From contig NZ_KV880637.1 in NCBI RefSeq assembly GCF_001907695.1, positions 1,860,001 through 1,924,000 on the forward strand: a DNA stretch of 64,000 nucleotides. Direction: 5' to 3'. Below, in pieces: positions 18,541 to 26,852 of this stretch. The position numbers and the translations under genes were made by a program. Position 1 is the stretch's first letter. Every line of letters begins with the position of its first letter. The notes under the pieces are model-generated. The model did not search any database. It saw only the letters and a program-made list of their open reading frames with translations, and was not told the DNA's origin. This stretch comes from Thalassospira sp. TSL5-1 (GTDB taxonomy: Bacteria; Pseudomonadota; Alphaproteobacteria; Rhodospirillales; Thalassospiraceae).

Positions 18541-19794
18541 ATGAAGGTTGTTGTGTTAGGTGCGGGTGTCGTTGGCACGACCTCGGCCTATTATCTTTTG
18601 CAAAATGGTCATCAGGTTACAGTGATCGACCGTCAGCCAAAAGCGGCACAGGAAACCAGTTTTGCCAATGGCGGGCAAATTTCCGCCTGCCATGCCCTGC
18701 CCTGGGCCACTCCGCAAACCCCTTGGCAAAGCCTGAAATGGCTGGGCCAGGAAGATGCTCCCCTTTTGTTCCGGTTGCGATTTGACCCGCAACTCTTTGC
18801 CTGGGTGCTGCGTTTCCTGCGCAATTGTGGCCCGGACCGCACCCGCCAGAATATCGAAAAATCCCTTAGGCTGGCAATTTACAGCCGTTCCTGCATCAAG
18901 GAACTTCGCGCACAGCTTGGCCTGGAATATGACAGCCTGAGCAAAGGCATTCTTCATATCTGCCACGACGAAAACGAGATGAAAAAAGTCGAAAAAACGG
19001 CTGACATCATGCAGGAATTCGGCCTTGAACGCCGGGTGGTCAGCGCGGCGGAATGCCTTGCCATTGAACCAGCCTTAAAACACTCACGTCATCCGGTGAT
19101 TGGGGGAAGTTTTTCGCCCGATGATGAAAGTGGGGATGCACAAAAATTCACCCTCGCCCTAGCAGACCGATGCCGGAAAATGGGGGCAACGTTTTTATAT
19201 GATACCTCCATTCACGAACTGGCAACCAGCGGGACGAAAATCGATCATGTCCGCACCAGTAACGGCCCGGTTCGCGGCGACAAATACCTTGTTTGTTTAG
19301 GCAGTTACAGCCCGTTCCTCACCAATCCTCTTGGCATCAAACTGCCGATTTATCCCTGCAAGGGATATTCGATCACCATTGACACAACCGGGTTCGAGGA
19401 TGGCGCACCCACCGTCAGCCTGATCGATGACAGTGTCAAAATGGTCTATTCCCGGCTTGGCAGCCGCTTGCGCGTCGCGGGCACCGCCGAACTGGATGGA
19501 TACTCCCTGCGCATGTCACCACGCCGTCAGCAATTGATCACTGATAAAGCCTTTGAACTGTTTCCGCATTGTGGAAATCGTGACCAAATTGATTATTGGA
19601 GCGGTCTTCGCCCGGTAACACCCGATTCTGCCCCTGTTCTGGGAGCAACCCGTTATGATAACCTGTTTCTCAATTCGGGGCACGGAACGCTGGGCTGGAC
19701 CATGAGTTGCGGGTCGGCCAAAGCCATTGCAGATGTCATGTCAAATAAAGCCCCCGAAATCTCGCTACAGGGACTGCAAGTGGATCGTTTCTGA
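18541..19794 (+). CDS. dadA: D-amino acid dehydrogenase, small-subunit type
   Basis: FAD enzyme that oxidatively deaminates D-amino acids to 2-oxo acids and passes electrons to the respiratory chain. 417 residues. The N terminus is the dinucleotide-binding fold MKVVVLGAGVVGTTSAYYL, followed by ETSFANGGQIS, typical of DadA. The C-terminal part has DYWSGLRPVTPDSAPVLGAT and NSGHGTLGWTMSCGSAK, the second FAD contact. No alanine racemase (dadX) or Lrp-type regulator is adjacent. The next gene, a histidine kinase, begins 33 bp later on the same strand and may be co-transcribed. Confidence 0.93.
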   Translation: MKVVVLGAGVVGTTSAYYLLQNGHQVTVIDRQPKAAQETSFANGGQISACHALPWATPQTPWQSLKWLGQEDAPLLFRLRFDPQLFAWVLRFLRNCGPDRTRQNIEKSLRLAIYSRSCIKELRAQLGLEYDSLSKGILHICHDENEMKKVEKTADIMQEFGLERRVVSAAECLAIEPALKHSRHPVIGGSFSPDDESGDAQKFTLALADRCRKMGATFLYDTSIHELATSGTKIDHVRTSNGPVRGDKYLVCLGSYSPFLTNPLGIKLPIYPCKGYSITIDTTGFEDGAPTVSLIDDSVKMVYSRLGSRLRVAGTAELDGYSLRMSPRRQQLITDKAFELFPHCGNRDQIDYWSGLRPVTPDSAPVLGATRYDNLFLNSGHGTLGWTMSCGSAKAIADVMSNKAPEISLQGLQVDRF

Positions 19795-19827
19795 TCCAAC
19801 GTCACTATCGATTTGGGGGGTAAATGC

Positions 19828-20979
19828 GTGCGTTCCAGCAAGCCTGACATGACAGGCGAAACCAACCTGACTGCGCCAATAGGATCCCTATGTGACGCCC
19901 TGCCCTATGCGACGGCGATCTGCGCACGGGACGGTAAAATTCTGCATGCCAATCAGGCCCTTGCAAATATGCTGGAGCTTAATATTGGGGATATCGAACA
20001 TCGCCAGGCTTCATTCCTCAATCCCGACATTGTGCAGGGTCTTGATGCGCTTTTTTCCTCCGGTGAGTTCTGGTCTGGCGATATTATGGTCATCAACGAG
20101 TCTCAAAACACCATTCCATGTCACATGACCGTTTCAACACTTCCGCTAAACCATGCAGGAGAAAGCCACATAGCGGCCCTGCTTACGCTTGTTGAAAATC
20201 CCGGCCCTCATCAGGTCCGTCAGGATACATTCGCTCAACAGCAACGCCATGATGCCAACGCCACCAAAAACGATTTTCTGGCCAATATGGGTCACGAATT
20301 GCGAACACCGCTAAACGCCATTATCGGCAATGCCGAACTTATTGAACACGGCGTTCTGGGCGATATTGACGTTGCCTACCGTGAATGCGGGCAAGACATT
20401 CACCAGGCAGGCCTGCATTTATTGTCGCTGGTAAATGATGTTCTTGATTCGGCCAAGCTCGCCGATGGCGCCATGAAACTTCATCCCACCCCAACAAACA
20501 TCATTTCCGTGGCTCACGAGGCCGTCAGACTGATCCTGGATGATTATCGCCGCCGGGCGCACACATTAACCATCGACCTGCCGGATCATGACGTGATCCT
20601 TGATTGCGACCGGATGAAATTAAAACAGATCCTGATCAACATTTTGAGCAATGCCGGAAAGTTCACCCCGGATGGCGGCAGAATTTCCCTAAGCCTTGCC
20701 CTGACACAGGATGAAGCCATTTTCACAATCACCGACAATGGTGTCGGAATGTCAGCACAGGATATTCCCCGCGCCCTCACCCGGTTTTCGCAACTTCACC
20801 CGGAGGGTATCAAGGAAAGTGCCGGAACCGGACTGGGATTGCCACTGGCAAAAATGCTGACCGAGTTGCACGGCGGACGTTTTATTATCGAAAGCAATCC
20901 TGGCAAGGGTACAACCATCAAAATCTGCCTGCCCAAACGGCAGGCAGCCTCAAACCTTACGGACACTCAATACCTTTAA
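19828..20979 (+). CDS. Soluble orphan sensor histidine kinase
   Basis: 383 residues from a GTG preceded at seven bases by GGGGGG; a TTG five codons earlier overlaps that Shine-Dalgarno and is rejected. No transmembrane segment, so it is cytosolic. The N-terminal ~125 residues look like a PAS-type sensor (ARDGKILHANQALANMLEL). The HisKA box has His156 in NMGHELRTPLNAIIG. The ATPase domain has ILINILSNAGKF (N box), ITDNGVGM (G1) and GTGLGLPLAKML (G2). No response regulator is nearby, so its partner is unknown. Its stop overlaps the stop of the convergent cytochrome c gene by 3 bp. Confidence 0.9.
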   Translation: MRSSKPDMTGETNLTAPIGSLCDALPYATAICARDGKILHANQALANMLELNIGDIEHRQASFLNPDIVQGLDALFSSGEFWSGDIMVINESQNTIPCHMTVSTLPLNHAGESHIAALLTLVENPGPHQVRQDTFAQQQRHDANATKNDFLANMGHELRTPLNAIIGNAELIEHGVLGDIDVAYRECGQDIHQAGLHLLSLVNDVLDSAKLADGAMKLHPTPTNIISVAHEAVRLILDDYRRRAHTLTIDLPDHDVILDCDRMKLKQILINILSNAGKFTPDGGRISLSLALTQDEAIFTITDNGVGMSAQDIPRALTRFSQLHPEGIKESAGTGLGLPLAKMLTELHGGRFIIESNPGKGTTIKICLPKRQAASNLTDTQYL

Positions 20980-21458
20980 CCATCCGCCTGGGCAGCTTGA
21001 TTGATTTTGTCATTGCGTGCGCGCACATCATCGGGCCAGCGGCTTTTGATATATGACAGGGCATCAGCAATTTCCTGATCACTCAAGATATCCTCAAAGG
21101 CCGGCATCGCACTTTTGTAACCATCGCCGACCATTTTTTCGGGGCCATATTTGGTCAGGGCAAACAACATCTGATCGGGATGATGCCAGGTATGCCCTGT
21201 TGCATCATGGGGCGGTGCCGGCAACAATCCATCTGTACCCCGTTGCTGCCAATTGGCTTCTCCCTGTAGTTTGTTACCGTGACAGGATGCACAATTGGCG
21301 TCGTATATTTTCTTTCCGGCAGCAACCCGATGCAAATCGGACGGATCAATTGTAATTGCAGATGCAACCGTTTCCGCCGGTTTAAAATACTGATACCCTA
21401 AATACCCCAACACGGCAGCGCCCAGCGCAATAACGCCCAAACCCAGTTTATTTTTCAC
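20976..21458 (-). CDS. Membrane-anchored mono-haem cytochrome c in a copper operon
   Basis: 160 residues with an uncleaved N-terminal anchor (~5-25) and a periplasmic class I cytochrome c domain. Haem attachment is CASCH at 56-60; the likely axial Met is Met118 in SAMPAF. Downstream of copA-cueR by 67 bp on the same strand, so it is probably co-induced by copper. A role in electron transfer to a copper-related oxidase or in periplasmic copper handling is inference. Similar cytochromes adjacent to copper ATPase genes are common in proteobacteria. Confidence 0.88.
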   Translation of the reverse strand: MKNKLGLGVIALGAAVLGYLGYQYFKPAETVASAITIDPSDLHRVAAGKKIYDANCASCHGNKLQGEANWQQRGTDGLLPAPPHDATGHTWHHPDQMLFALTKYGPEKMVGDGYKSAMPAFEDILSDQEIADALSYIKSRWPDDVRARNDKINQAAQADG

Positions 21459-21525
21459 CGATTATTACTCTCTCTCTCTATTCGGTCGGATTTATAGGGC
21501 TTTGCGCCCTTGTGATTAACTTTTT

Positions 21526-21918
21526 TCAGGAAACGGGCCCGGCCAAATCCTCGATAATCGGGCAATCAGGCCTGTCATCGCCATGACATTGATGGACCAA
21601 TTGGCGCAACGTCGCCTGAAGGCTTTTTAATTCCTCGATCTTGCGGTCAATGTCTTCCAGATGGGCCTTAGCGATCTGGCGGACATCCGCTGATGCCCGA
21701 TTACGATCTTCGTACAGCGATAACAGCAGGCGGCAATCATCAATCGAAAACCCCAACCCGCGGGAGCGTTGCAAAAACCGCAATTTATGCAAATCCTGCT
21801 CGCGATAGTCGCGGTAACCGTTGGCTAGCCGCCCCGGCATTACAAGGCCAATTTCCTCGTAATAGCGAATGGTTTTCGCCGGTAAACCACATTGCCGGGC
21901 CGCTTCGGAAATGTTCAT
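21526..21918 (-). CDS. cueR: Cu(I)-responsive MerR-family regulator CueR
   Basis: Senses cytosolic Cu(I) and activates copper-efflux genes by underwinding promoters with long spacers. 130 residues. MerR winged-helix at the N terminus (AARQCGLPAKTIRYYEEIGL), dimerisation helix, then the metal loop with Cys111 and Cys119 (CHGDDRPDC), the C-x7-C spacing of copper/silver/gold sensors. Its start overlaps the copA stop by 4 bp (ATGA), so regulator and pump are translated together. Confidence 0.94.
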   Translation of the reverse strand: MNISEAARQCGLPAKTIRYYEEIGLVMPGRLANGYRDYREQDLHKLRFLQRSRGLGFSIDDCRLLLSLYEDRNRASADVRQIAKAHLEDIDRKIEELKSLQATLRQLVHQCHGDDRPDCPIIEDLAGPVS

Positions 21919-24371
21919 TTCTGGTTCCCCTTTTCACGCAATTTCCAACGCCGCAACATCAGGGAATTTGTCACGACAGAAACAGAACTCAACGCCATTG
22001 CTGCCCCAGCAATCGCCGGGCTAAGAATGCCAAAGGCCGCCAGCGGCACCCCAATCACATTATAACCAAACGCCCAAAACAGATTTTGGGTGATCTTGCG
22101 GCGGGTAACGATGGAAATATCAATGGCCCCCGCCACCAGCGCCGGATCGGAACGCATAAGCGTGATACCTGCCGTTTCCATCGCAACATCGGTGCCGCCG
22201 CCCATTGCAATGCCCACATCTGCCGCCGCAAGTGCGGGTGCATCATTGATACCATCCCCGACCATTGCCACATGGCGGCCTTCCTTGCGTAGTTTCTCGA
22301 CCTCGCGGGCCTTGTCCTGCGGGCGAATACGGCCCCGCCAGCTTTCAAGGCCAATCTGTTTGGCAACATGGGCGGCCACATCTTCGGCATCCCCCGAGAG
22401 CATGATGCTGTCAATGCCACGCGATTTCAGGTCCGAAACGGCCGCAATCGCGCTGTCCCGTATTTTATCTTCCAGTGCCAAATAACCGGCAAATCGGCCA
22501 TCAATTGCCACCAGCACAACCGTACTGCCGGTTTGCTCAGCCTGTTTGACGTTCTCGGCCACACTATGTTCCGGCAAGGCCACATCGTGATCCTTCAGCA
22601 GGCTTTCGGTACCGATCAAAATGGCATGCCCCTCAACCGTGCCACCAACACCGGCACCGGTCGTGCCCTTAAAATCGGCGACGTCGGCCAATTTCAATTC
22701 GCGATCCGCCGCGGCCTTGACAACCGCCTGTGCCAAAGGATGTTCGCTTGCCGCCTGCACGGAGGCTATCAAACGCAGGAATTCCTTTTCATCCCAATCA
22801 TTCGACGAAATGACAACATCGGTAACGGTTGGCACACCCTCTGTCAGGGTGCCGGTTTTATCGAAAATAACGGCGTCAACATTATGCGCCTGCTCCAGGG
22901 CCTCGAAATTGCGAATAAGAATACCCGAACGGGCAGCGGCCCCCGTCCCTGCAACCAGTGCCGTTGGTGTTGCCAGGCCCAAAGCACACGGACAGGCAAT
23001 AACCAGCACCGATACAGCCGACACAATTGCGGTTTCTAGGGTAAACCCGGCCATCAGCCAGCCCGCAAACGTCACCAGTGCAATTAAAATAATGATCGGC
23101 ACAAAAACCGCCGCAACCTTGTCCACCATTTGCTGAACTGGCGCTTTGCCCGTTTGCGCCTGTTCCACCAGGCGAATAATGCGCGACAATGTCGTGTCTT
23201 GACCAACCGCATTCACGCAAATATCCAGGCGTCCGGTGCCGTTCACAGCGCCCCCGACAACCTCGTCACCACTTTTGCGCAATACAGGCCGGGTTTCGCC
23301 GGTAATCAGCGATTCATCAATCTCGCTTTCGCCCGAGGTCACAACACCATCAATTGGTAGCTTCTCGCCAGGACGAACCCGCACGATATCGTCAACTTGC
23401 AAATCATCGACGGAAACTTCGGTTTCCTCACCACTTTGCGGGTCCAGGCGGCGGGCTTTGCGCGGGCGCAATGCCATCAATTCACGAATGGCGGCAGAAG
23501 CGCCACGTTTCGCCCGCTCCTCCATGATCTTGCCGCCCAAAATCAGCGTGATGATGACCGCCGAGGCTTCAAAATACAGGTGGCCTTCGCCCGTAGTCCC
23601 GGGCTGCAACATGTTATAAAGGCTAAGAAAATAAGCCGCCGACGTACCAAGGGCCACCAGCACATCCATATTGGCCGCGCGATTGCGCAATGCCGCCCAT
23701 GCCCCCCGATAAAACCGCCAGCCAATAATAAACTGCACCGGCGTCGCCAGCGCCAGTTCGCCCCAGGCAGGCAACCGATAATCAACACCAAGATACATCC
23801 AGATCATTTGCCCAACCAAGGGTGCCGCCAAAATGATGGATGCCACCAGCCACCAAATCGCATAATCCTTGTGTCCGTCCGCAGCACTGTCTGTCTGGCT
23901 TTGCCCGTTATTACGTGAAACCGCGTGGTAGCCCGCCTTTTCAACCGCCCGGAGCACCTGCCGGTCCTTGACAGTTCCTGGCAAAACCGACAGGTCAGCA
24001 CGCTCCAGGGCAAGATTGACGGTTGCAGAAACAACACCAGGCAACTTCGCCAGTGCTTTTTCCACCCGGCCCGAGCAACTCGCACAGGTCATTCCATCGA
24101 TATCATAAGACAGTTTCTCTTCTGCGACGTCGTACCCGGCCTTGCGCACAGCACTTGCCAACGCCTTGGCATCGGATGCTACATTCTCAGCCAATCGAAC
24201 ATGGGCCGAATTCATCGCAAGGTTAACGTCAACCTCTTCGACCCCATCAAGTTTTTTCAGGGCCTTTTCCACGCGCCCGGCACAAGAGGCGCATGTCATG
24301 CCGCCAACGTCAAAACTAAGGTCGCGATCATAGCTGACCTTTTGCCGGTCAGAACTTTTCTTCACTGTCAT
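21915..24371 (-). CDS. copA: Cu(I)-exporting P1B-type ATPase CopA
   Basis: Pumps cytosolic Cu(I) out across the inner membrane. 818 residues. Two N-terminal heavy-metal domains with GMTCASC at 24-30 and 93-99; about eight transmembrane helices; actuator motif ITGET at 356-360; transport-site CPC at 460-462 (IACPCALGLATPTA); phosphorylation motif DKTGTLTEG at 504; SEHPLA and GDGINDAPALAAADVGIAMG follow. All catalytic motifs are intact. Transcribed from the CueR-type promoter immediately upstream. Confidence 0.97.
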   Translation of the reverse strand: MTVKKSSDRQKVSYDRDLSFDVGGMTCASCAGRVEKALKKLDGVEEVDVNLAMNSAHVRLAENVASDAKALASAVRKAGYDVAEEKLSYDIDGMTCASCSGRVEKALAKLPGVVSATVNLALERADLSVLPGTVKDRQVLRAVEKAGYHAVSRNNGQSQTDSAADGHKDYAIWWLVASIILAAPLVGQMIWMYLGVDYRLPAWGELALATPVQFIIGWRFYRGAWAALRNRAANMDVLVALGTSAAYFLSLYNMLQPGTTGEGHLYFEASAVIITLILGGKIMEERAKRGASAAIRELMALRPRKARRLDPQSGEETEVSVDDLQVDDIVRVRPGEKLPIDGVVTSGESEIDESLITGETRPVLRKSGDEVVGGAVNGTGRLDICVNAVGQDTTLSRIIRLVEQAQTGKAPVQQMVDKVAAVFVPIIILIALVTFAGWLMAGFTLETAIVSAVSVLVIACPCALGLATPTALVAGTGAAARSGILIRNFEALEQAHNVDAVIFDKTGTLTEGVPTVTDVVISSNDWDEKEFLRLIASVQAASEHPLAQAVVKAAADRELKLADVADFKGTTGAGVGGTVEGHAILIGTESLLKDHDVALPEHSVAENVKQAEQTGSTVVLVAIDGRFAGYLALEDKIRDSAIAAVSDLKSRGIDSIMLSGDAEDVAAHVAKQIGLESWRGRIRPQDKAREVEKLRKEGRHVAMVGDGINDAPALAAADVGIAMGGGTDVAMETAGITLMRSDPALVAGAIDISIVTRRKITQNLFWAFGYNVIGVPLAAFGILSPAIAGAAMALSSVSVVTNSLMLRRWKLREKGNQK

Positions 24372-24404
24372 AGCGAGTACCTCGCAAATTTCATCATTTG
24401 AGAC

Positions 24405-24435
24405 AGCATAAAGTTTCCAGCCACTGGAAGGTCAA
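24405..24435 (-). promoter_or_regulatory. CueR-type promoter/operator of copA
   Basis: Read on the minus strand: -35 TTGACC (24435-24430), then a 19-bp spacer TTCCAGTGGCTGGAAACTT (24429-24411) and -10 TATGCT (24410-24405). The spacer carries the dyad TTCCAG-TGG-CTGGAA. A 19-bp spacer with a centred dyad is the hallmark of MerR-family activated promoters, and the sequence resembles the E. coli copA promoter. Confidence 0.92.
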
Positions 24436-24559
24436 GCTTTCAATCAAGGTAATATGAAGTAGAGACATTTGAGCATCGCCATCGCTGGTCTACCATAGGT
24501 AGTGTTACCTGATCTTCCCGGCCCATTTTATTGATAGAACAAACGACCCCAAACAAAGC

Positions 24560-24589
24560 AAAAGGGCCACCGATGACGGCAGCCCTTTT
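24560..24589 (-). terminator. Terminator of the bacterioferritin operon
   Basis: Stem AAAAGGGC (24560-24567) / GCCCTTTT (24582-24589), 14-nt loop, with a T-rich tail on the minus strand. It lies about 35 bp past the second bacterioferritin stop. Confidence 0.65.
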
Positions 24590-24623
24590 AAAATCGCTTA
24601 AATCCGTTCCTGATGTGAACGCC

Positions 24624-25115
24624 TTACCCGTGTGGGCTCGGTTCACCAACAGCGCGGAACTGAATGTAGTTCGGCAAGCCCATCATATCGATCAGACGGA
24701 TCTGCTGTTCCAGCCAATGGGCATGGTCTTCTTCACTGTCATCAAGCAGCACGGTCAGCATGTTACGGGTCTGATAGTCACCCTCAACTTCTGCAAGCTT
24801 GATGGCTTCTTTCAGATACTTGATCACCATATATTCATGTTCCAGATCATTCTTCATCATCTCCGGAACCGTCTGCCCGACATTGATCGGGGTGCGCGAT
24901 GCCGTGTCGGGCACACCTTCCAGGAACAGAATACGTTCGATCAAGCGTTTGGCATGATCAAGTTCTTCGTCTTTTTCATGGTGCATGCGCTCATACAGCG
25001 CGTGCAACCCCCAATCCAGATACATTTCCGCATGGGTATTATACTGGTCTGCGGCCGAAAGCTCTGCTGTCAGCTGACGGTTCAGGATATCAATAACGTT
25101 CTGGCTGCCTTTCAT
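24624..25115 (-). CDS. bfr: Bacterioferritin subunit with intact ferroxidase site but no haem Met
   Basis: Ferritin-like iron-storage subunit, 163 residues. Aligned by eye to E. coli Bfr, the ferroxidase ligands are kept: Glu18 (TAELSAADQ), Glu51 and His54 (EELDHAK), Glu94 (EHEY), Glu127 and His130 (SEEDHAHW). The haem-ligating Met52 is Leu. So this subunit should oxidise iron but not bind haem by itself. It lies 21 bp downstream of the paralogous gene and is surely in the same operon; the two probably co-assemble. Confidence 0.93.
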   Translation of the reverse strand: MKGSQNVIDILNRQLTAELSAADQYNTHAEMYLDWGLHALYERMHHEKDEELDHAKRLIERILFLEGVPDTASRTPINVGQTVPEMMKNDLEHEYMVIKYLKEAIKLAEVEGDYQTRNMLTVLLDDSEEDHAHWLEQQIRLIDMMGLPNYIQFRAVGEPSPHG

Positions 25116-25136
25116 GGCGCTCGCTCCTTAAACTGA

Positions 25137-25613
25137 TTAATCGCCGTCGCCGGAACGGCTCTGGATGAAATTCTGAATGCCAACATTATCGAGCTGCCAC
25201 TGCTGGGTTTCAAGCCAGTCGACATGTTCTTCCTGATCTTCCAGGAACGACACAAGCAGATCGCGCGTGACAAAATCTTCTGCCTTTTCGCAGGCCGAAA
25301 TGGCTTCACGCAGTAATGGCAAGGCTGCAAGCTCGTATTTCATGTCGCAATCGACAATCTCGCTTACATTTTCGCCAATCAACAATTTGTTGAGATTCTG
25401 CAGGTTGGGCAGACCATCCAGGAACAAAATACGTTCGATCAGGTCATCGGCACGTTTCATTTCCTTGATGGAAAGTTTGTATTCATATTCGCCCATTTCG
25501 ACCACGCCCCAATTTTTGAGCATGCGGGCGTGTAAAAAGTACTGGTTAATCGCAGTCAGCTGATTGGTGAGGGTGCGATTAAGGTAACCAATGATCTGCC
25601 GATCACCTTTCAT
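25137..25613 (-). CDS. bfr: Bacterioferritin subunit with haem Met but degraded ferroxidase site
   Basis: 158 residues, begins MKGDRQIIGYLNRTLTNQL. By eye alignment to E. coli Bfr the haem ligand Met52 is present (KEMKRAD), but ferroxidase residues are changed: Glu18 to Gln (TNQLTAINQ), His54 to Arg and Glu127 to Gln (EDQEEHVDW), with Glu51, Glu94 and His130 kept. It is complementary to the downstream paralogue. Paired bfr genes of this kind are described in Magnetospirillum. AGGAGG precedes the ATG. Confidence 0.93.
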   Translation of the reverse strand: MKGDRQIIGYLNRTLTNQLTAINQYFLHARMLKNWGVVEMGEYEYKLSIKEMKRADDLIERILFLDGLPNLQNLNKLLIGENVSEIVDCDMKYELAALPLLREAISACEKAEDFVTRDLLVSFLEDQEEHVDWLETQQWQLDNVGIQNFIQSRSGDGD

Positions 25614-26110
25614 ATTATGTCTCCTCCATATGGCATGTCGGCATTCTGGTAATCACCGTTACCTTTTTCAAGAAAAAACACCGTTATTGATTACCACTAT
25701 CAATAATTTAGCTGTTTTTCTTAAAATATCTCAAAATAAAGGCTCAAGTAAAAATCAGTCTCAAGTAAAATCACTGCAAACAATTATCGTTCGGATGTCG
25801 AGGCTATGCTTATGCTATTCAACCTGTCTGAATCGCATCGAATCGGAACCGTTACTGAAACGCCATTTTCATCTATCCGTGCAAGATCACAATATCATGC
25901 TGATCCGTCTTAAGAACAATCACGTCAGAGGCGCAACTGCGATGAGCAAAACCAGCTTGCACGAAAAAAACCTGCACGGTCGAAAAACCGGCAGGCTTGC
26001 ATCATATAGGATTTTCAGATTTCAGACATACAAAAAGCCGGGTCATAATGGCCCGGCTTCTGCATACAGCAGCCTACAATGTTAGACGCTGTCGATATTT
26101 GTCCGCTTGA
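25614..26110. other. Gene-free stretch upstream of the bacterioferritin operon
   Basis: About 500 bp. A 164-codon open frame on the plus strand has no family-like character and is rejected. The region should hold the bfr promoter. It contains the inverted repeat TTATTGAT-N7-ATCAATAA (25684-25706), about 70 bp before the bfr start, a possible regulator site. The right part carries the terminator of the DUF1127 gene. Confidence 0.6.
26031..26060 (-). terminator. Terminator of the DUF1127 gene
   Basis: Stem AAGCCGGG (26035-26042) / CCCGGCTT (26052-26059) followed on the minus strand by TTTTTG. Confidence 0.85.
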
Positions 26111-26275
26111 TCAGGCGATCGCGTCGCGTGCAGCTTTACGTGCAACGTCTTTGATCTGCCAGCGGGAAATCCCGACATCATCCAAGTCACGGGCGTCGAG
26201 ATCGTAAAGTTCGTTCGCGACTGACCGTGCATAGGCCCAACGACGAACAGCAACGATGATACTGGACAAGAACAT
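26111..26275 (-). CDS. Small DUF1127 protein
   Basis: 54-residue basic peptide. The chosen ATG (MFLSSIIVAVRRWAYAR) has AGGAGG six bases upstream; the open frame extends seven codons further without a better signal. The C-terminal part YDLDARDLDDVGISRWQIKDVARKAARDAIA is the DUF1127 (YjiS-like) signature, LxDIGL/Rx-like. Such peptides are widespread in alphaproteobacteria and some affect RNA turnover or phosphate and carbon physiology; the role of this one is unknown. Confidence 0.88.
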   Translation of the reverse strand: MFLSSIIVAVRRWAYARSVANELYDLDARDLDDVGISRWQIKDVARKAARDAIA

Positions 26276-26852
26276 GTTGAACCTCCTGTGCTTCAAACTG
26301 ATGGGCGCTCAATCACGGTGACTTCGTGTTACCGGATGCGCCCTGCTCCGTTCTTCTGCGATGCAATATGCCCAAACTTGTCATGTTTCTCAATCCACCA
26401 AGTTTGCATATCATCTGTTCCATATAGTCATAATTGAATGGGTTCAATTTCGTGAAAATTTATCTTTCTGCCTATAAACATTGGAATAGTCACTATTTTT
26501 CACCTTTACGGATATTCCGCAGCGCAACCGAAACAACCATCATTCAAGCAGCACAATATCTATGCCGAGCCGATGACACACCCCATCGAACACGTTTTTG
26601 ATGGCTAGGCCATAATGCTCTCCGCGCTGATGTCCTGCAGGGTCAAGCCGATAATTGCAGTCAATTATGCGCAGCTTCGTGATGTTGTCGTCATAAACGC
26701 TATATCGCCCACCTCAAATGTTAGCGCTACCATTTTTTGTAACAGTTCACTTCAAAATGGGTTTTTGAAATAGTTTGTTACATCATAGCGGATGCAAAAG
26801 CCAATCACCGGGCGCATGGTCCAACCATCAATAAAAAAGCCCGGGAGGAAAA
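26276..26852. other. Long regulatory stretch before the sugar transporter genes
   Basis: 577 bp without a convincing gene. The right end (26733-26782) carries the TGTAACA/TGTTACA pair described separately. On the minus strand 26540-26713 is an open frame of 58 codons that reads protein-like but has no start and an in-frame stop just upstream; it may be a gene remnant. The rest is AT-rich promoter-like DNA. Confidence 0.5.
26733..26782 (+). promoter_or_regulatory. Candidate operator of the first sugar-binding protein gene
   Basis: TTTTTTGTAACA ends at 26744 and TGTTACA lies at 26776-26782, an inverted TGTAACA/TGTTACA pair 31 bp apart. Between them is another dyad, TTCAAAA (26751-26757) with TTTTGAA (26763-26769). 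A very similar pair lies before the second binding-protein gene and before the response regulator gene. Confidence 0.5.

Noticed and set aside
25591-26085. A 164-codon plus-strand open frame upstream of the bacterioferritin genes.
   Set aside because: It has no ribosome-binding site, no family-like character and crosses the bfr start and the DUF1127 terminator.
26540-26713. A 58-codon protein-like frame on the minus strand (ending LGIDIVLLE).
   Set aside because: There is no usable start and a stop lies just upstream; a frameshifted reading to an ATG at 26,733 has no ribosome-binding site. Possibly a gene remnant, but not supportable as a gene.
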